Positions 5,287 to 5,571 of a stretch of DNA of 5,571 bases are shown here, one piece after another. This DNA is from Nitrospinota bacterium (GTDB taxonomy: Bacteria > Nitrospinota_A > UBA7883), in the NCBI GenBank assembly GCA_029880775.1, contig JAOUNV010000160.1, positions 1 to 5,571 on the forward strand, written 5' to 3'. The notes beneath the pieces were generated by a model, which saw only the letters and a list, made by a program, of their open reading frames with translations, was not told where the DNA came from and did not search any database. Numbering within the stretch: position 1 is the first letter of the stretch; each line of letters begins with the position of its first letter. The position numbers and the translations under genes were made by a program.

Positions 5287-5402
5287 CACGGGCGCTTACA
5301 GAGCCCTTAACAATATGCAAACCTTGATATGTCGATTTTACTTAATTAGAACGGACAACGTTGCCTTGAAATTCCATCGGGGCTGGAAAACATTTGCCAA
5401 AT

Positions 5403-5571
5403 TTACTTTTGCGCTATCCCGGAATTCAGATAAAAACAGAAGACAGCCTCCCCATACCGGCGGGTGTCTGTCGGGGCCAGCCCATGGCGCGCGCCATCCG
5501 GTGGTTCGGTCCGTTTGTTCAGCTCCAGAATCAGCCGCCCCCCTTCGGCCAATAATGGCGCGGCAGCTTCG
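5403..5571 (-). CDS. rsmD: C-terminal end of a probable 16S rRNA methyltransferase RsmD (5' part outside window)
   Basis: A frame open from the right edge ends at TAA (5403-5405) and gives 55 residues. It contains PLLAEGGRLILEL (5-17 of the fragment), like the strand after the catalytic motif of class I SAM methyltransferases, and TRRYGEAVFCFYL (36-48), which matches the RsmD C-terminal pattern 'RRYGDTxLSFY'. RsmD methylates N2 of G966 in 16S rRNA. The catalytic NPPY motif lies outside the window, so another class I methyltransferase is possible. After the stop, 158 bp of AT-rich sequence without a gene lead to the secreted-protein gene. Confidence 0.6.
   Translation of the reverse strand, partial: EAAAPLLAEGGRLILELNKRTEPPDGARHGLAPTDTRRYGEAVFCFYLNSGIAQK

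Noticed and set aside
5353..5365. Near-palindrome around CAACGTTG upstream of the secreted-protein gene
   Set aside because: Only 8 bases are perfectly symmetric and it is not well placed relative to the promoter candidate, so an operator is not supported.
5425..5475. Terminator-like structure (GACAG/CTGTC stem followed by a T5 run) on the minus strand
   Set aside because: It lies before the stop codon of the rsmD-like gene and the stem is interrupted by a long imperfect loop, so it would cut the gene short.
1..5571. CRISPR array, tRNA, rRNA, insertion sequence or phage attachment site
   Set aside because: I saw no regularly spaced direct repeats, no cloverleaf-like sequence and no transposase or terminal inverted repeats on either strand.

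Overview
The window looks like a chromosomal segment of a Gram-negative-type bacterium, moderately GC-rich in genes and AT-richer between them. Every convincing gene is on the minus strand, so the region is read from right to left. The threonine synthase type, with an N-terminal zinc ribbon, and its linkage to a MoaD-like carrier and a MoeB-like enzyme resemble anaerobic or deep-branching lineages such as Desulfobacterota. This taxonomic guess is inference and weak.

Right edge (5403-5571): the 3' end of a probable RsmD-type 16S rRNA methyltransferase. Next (4795-5244) is a small secreted four-cysteine protein that I do not recognise, with a strong Shine-Dalgarno and an extended -10 promoter candidate. 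Between it and the operon (4377-4794) I see no convincing protein gene. That stretch holds two inverted repeats, a very good sigma70-type promoter (TTGACA, 17-bp spacer, TTTAAT) and a leader of about 190 nt.

Operon (1-4376), seven genes in transcription order: threonine synthase (thrC), a MoaD/ThiS/CysO-like sulfur carrier, a MoeB/ThiF-like adenylyltransferase, a DsrE/TusD-like protein, a DsrF/TusC-like protein, a CysK/CysM-like PLP enzyme, and a DsrH/TusB-like protein that runs off the left edge. Three junctions are 4-bp stop/start overlaps (1935-1938, 1633-1636, 316-319), so most of the block is probably translationally coupled.

Working model (inference): the MoeB-like enzyme adenylates the carrier C-terminus and sulfur is loaded to give a thiocarboxylate. 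The PLP enzyme then uses it to make cysteine, as in the mycobacterial CysO/CysM route. The added element is a complete DsrE-DsrF-DsrH (TusD-TusC-TusB) set, with the PLP gene inserted between F and H. In Tus and Dsr systems such sets pass persulfide sulfur between proteins, so here they may load the carrier. The carrier ends in Gly-Gly-Arg-Asp, which would need trimming to expose Gly-Gly, and no JAMM peptidase gene is visible. These are the most interesting points of the window.
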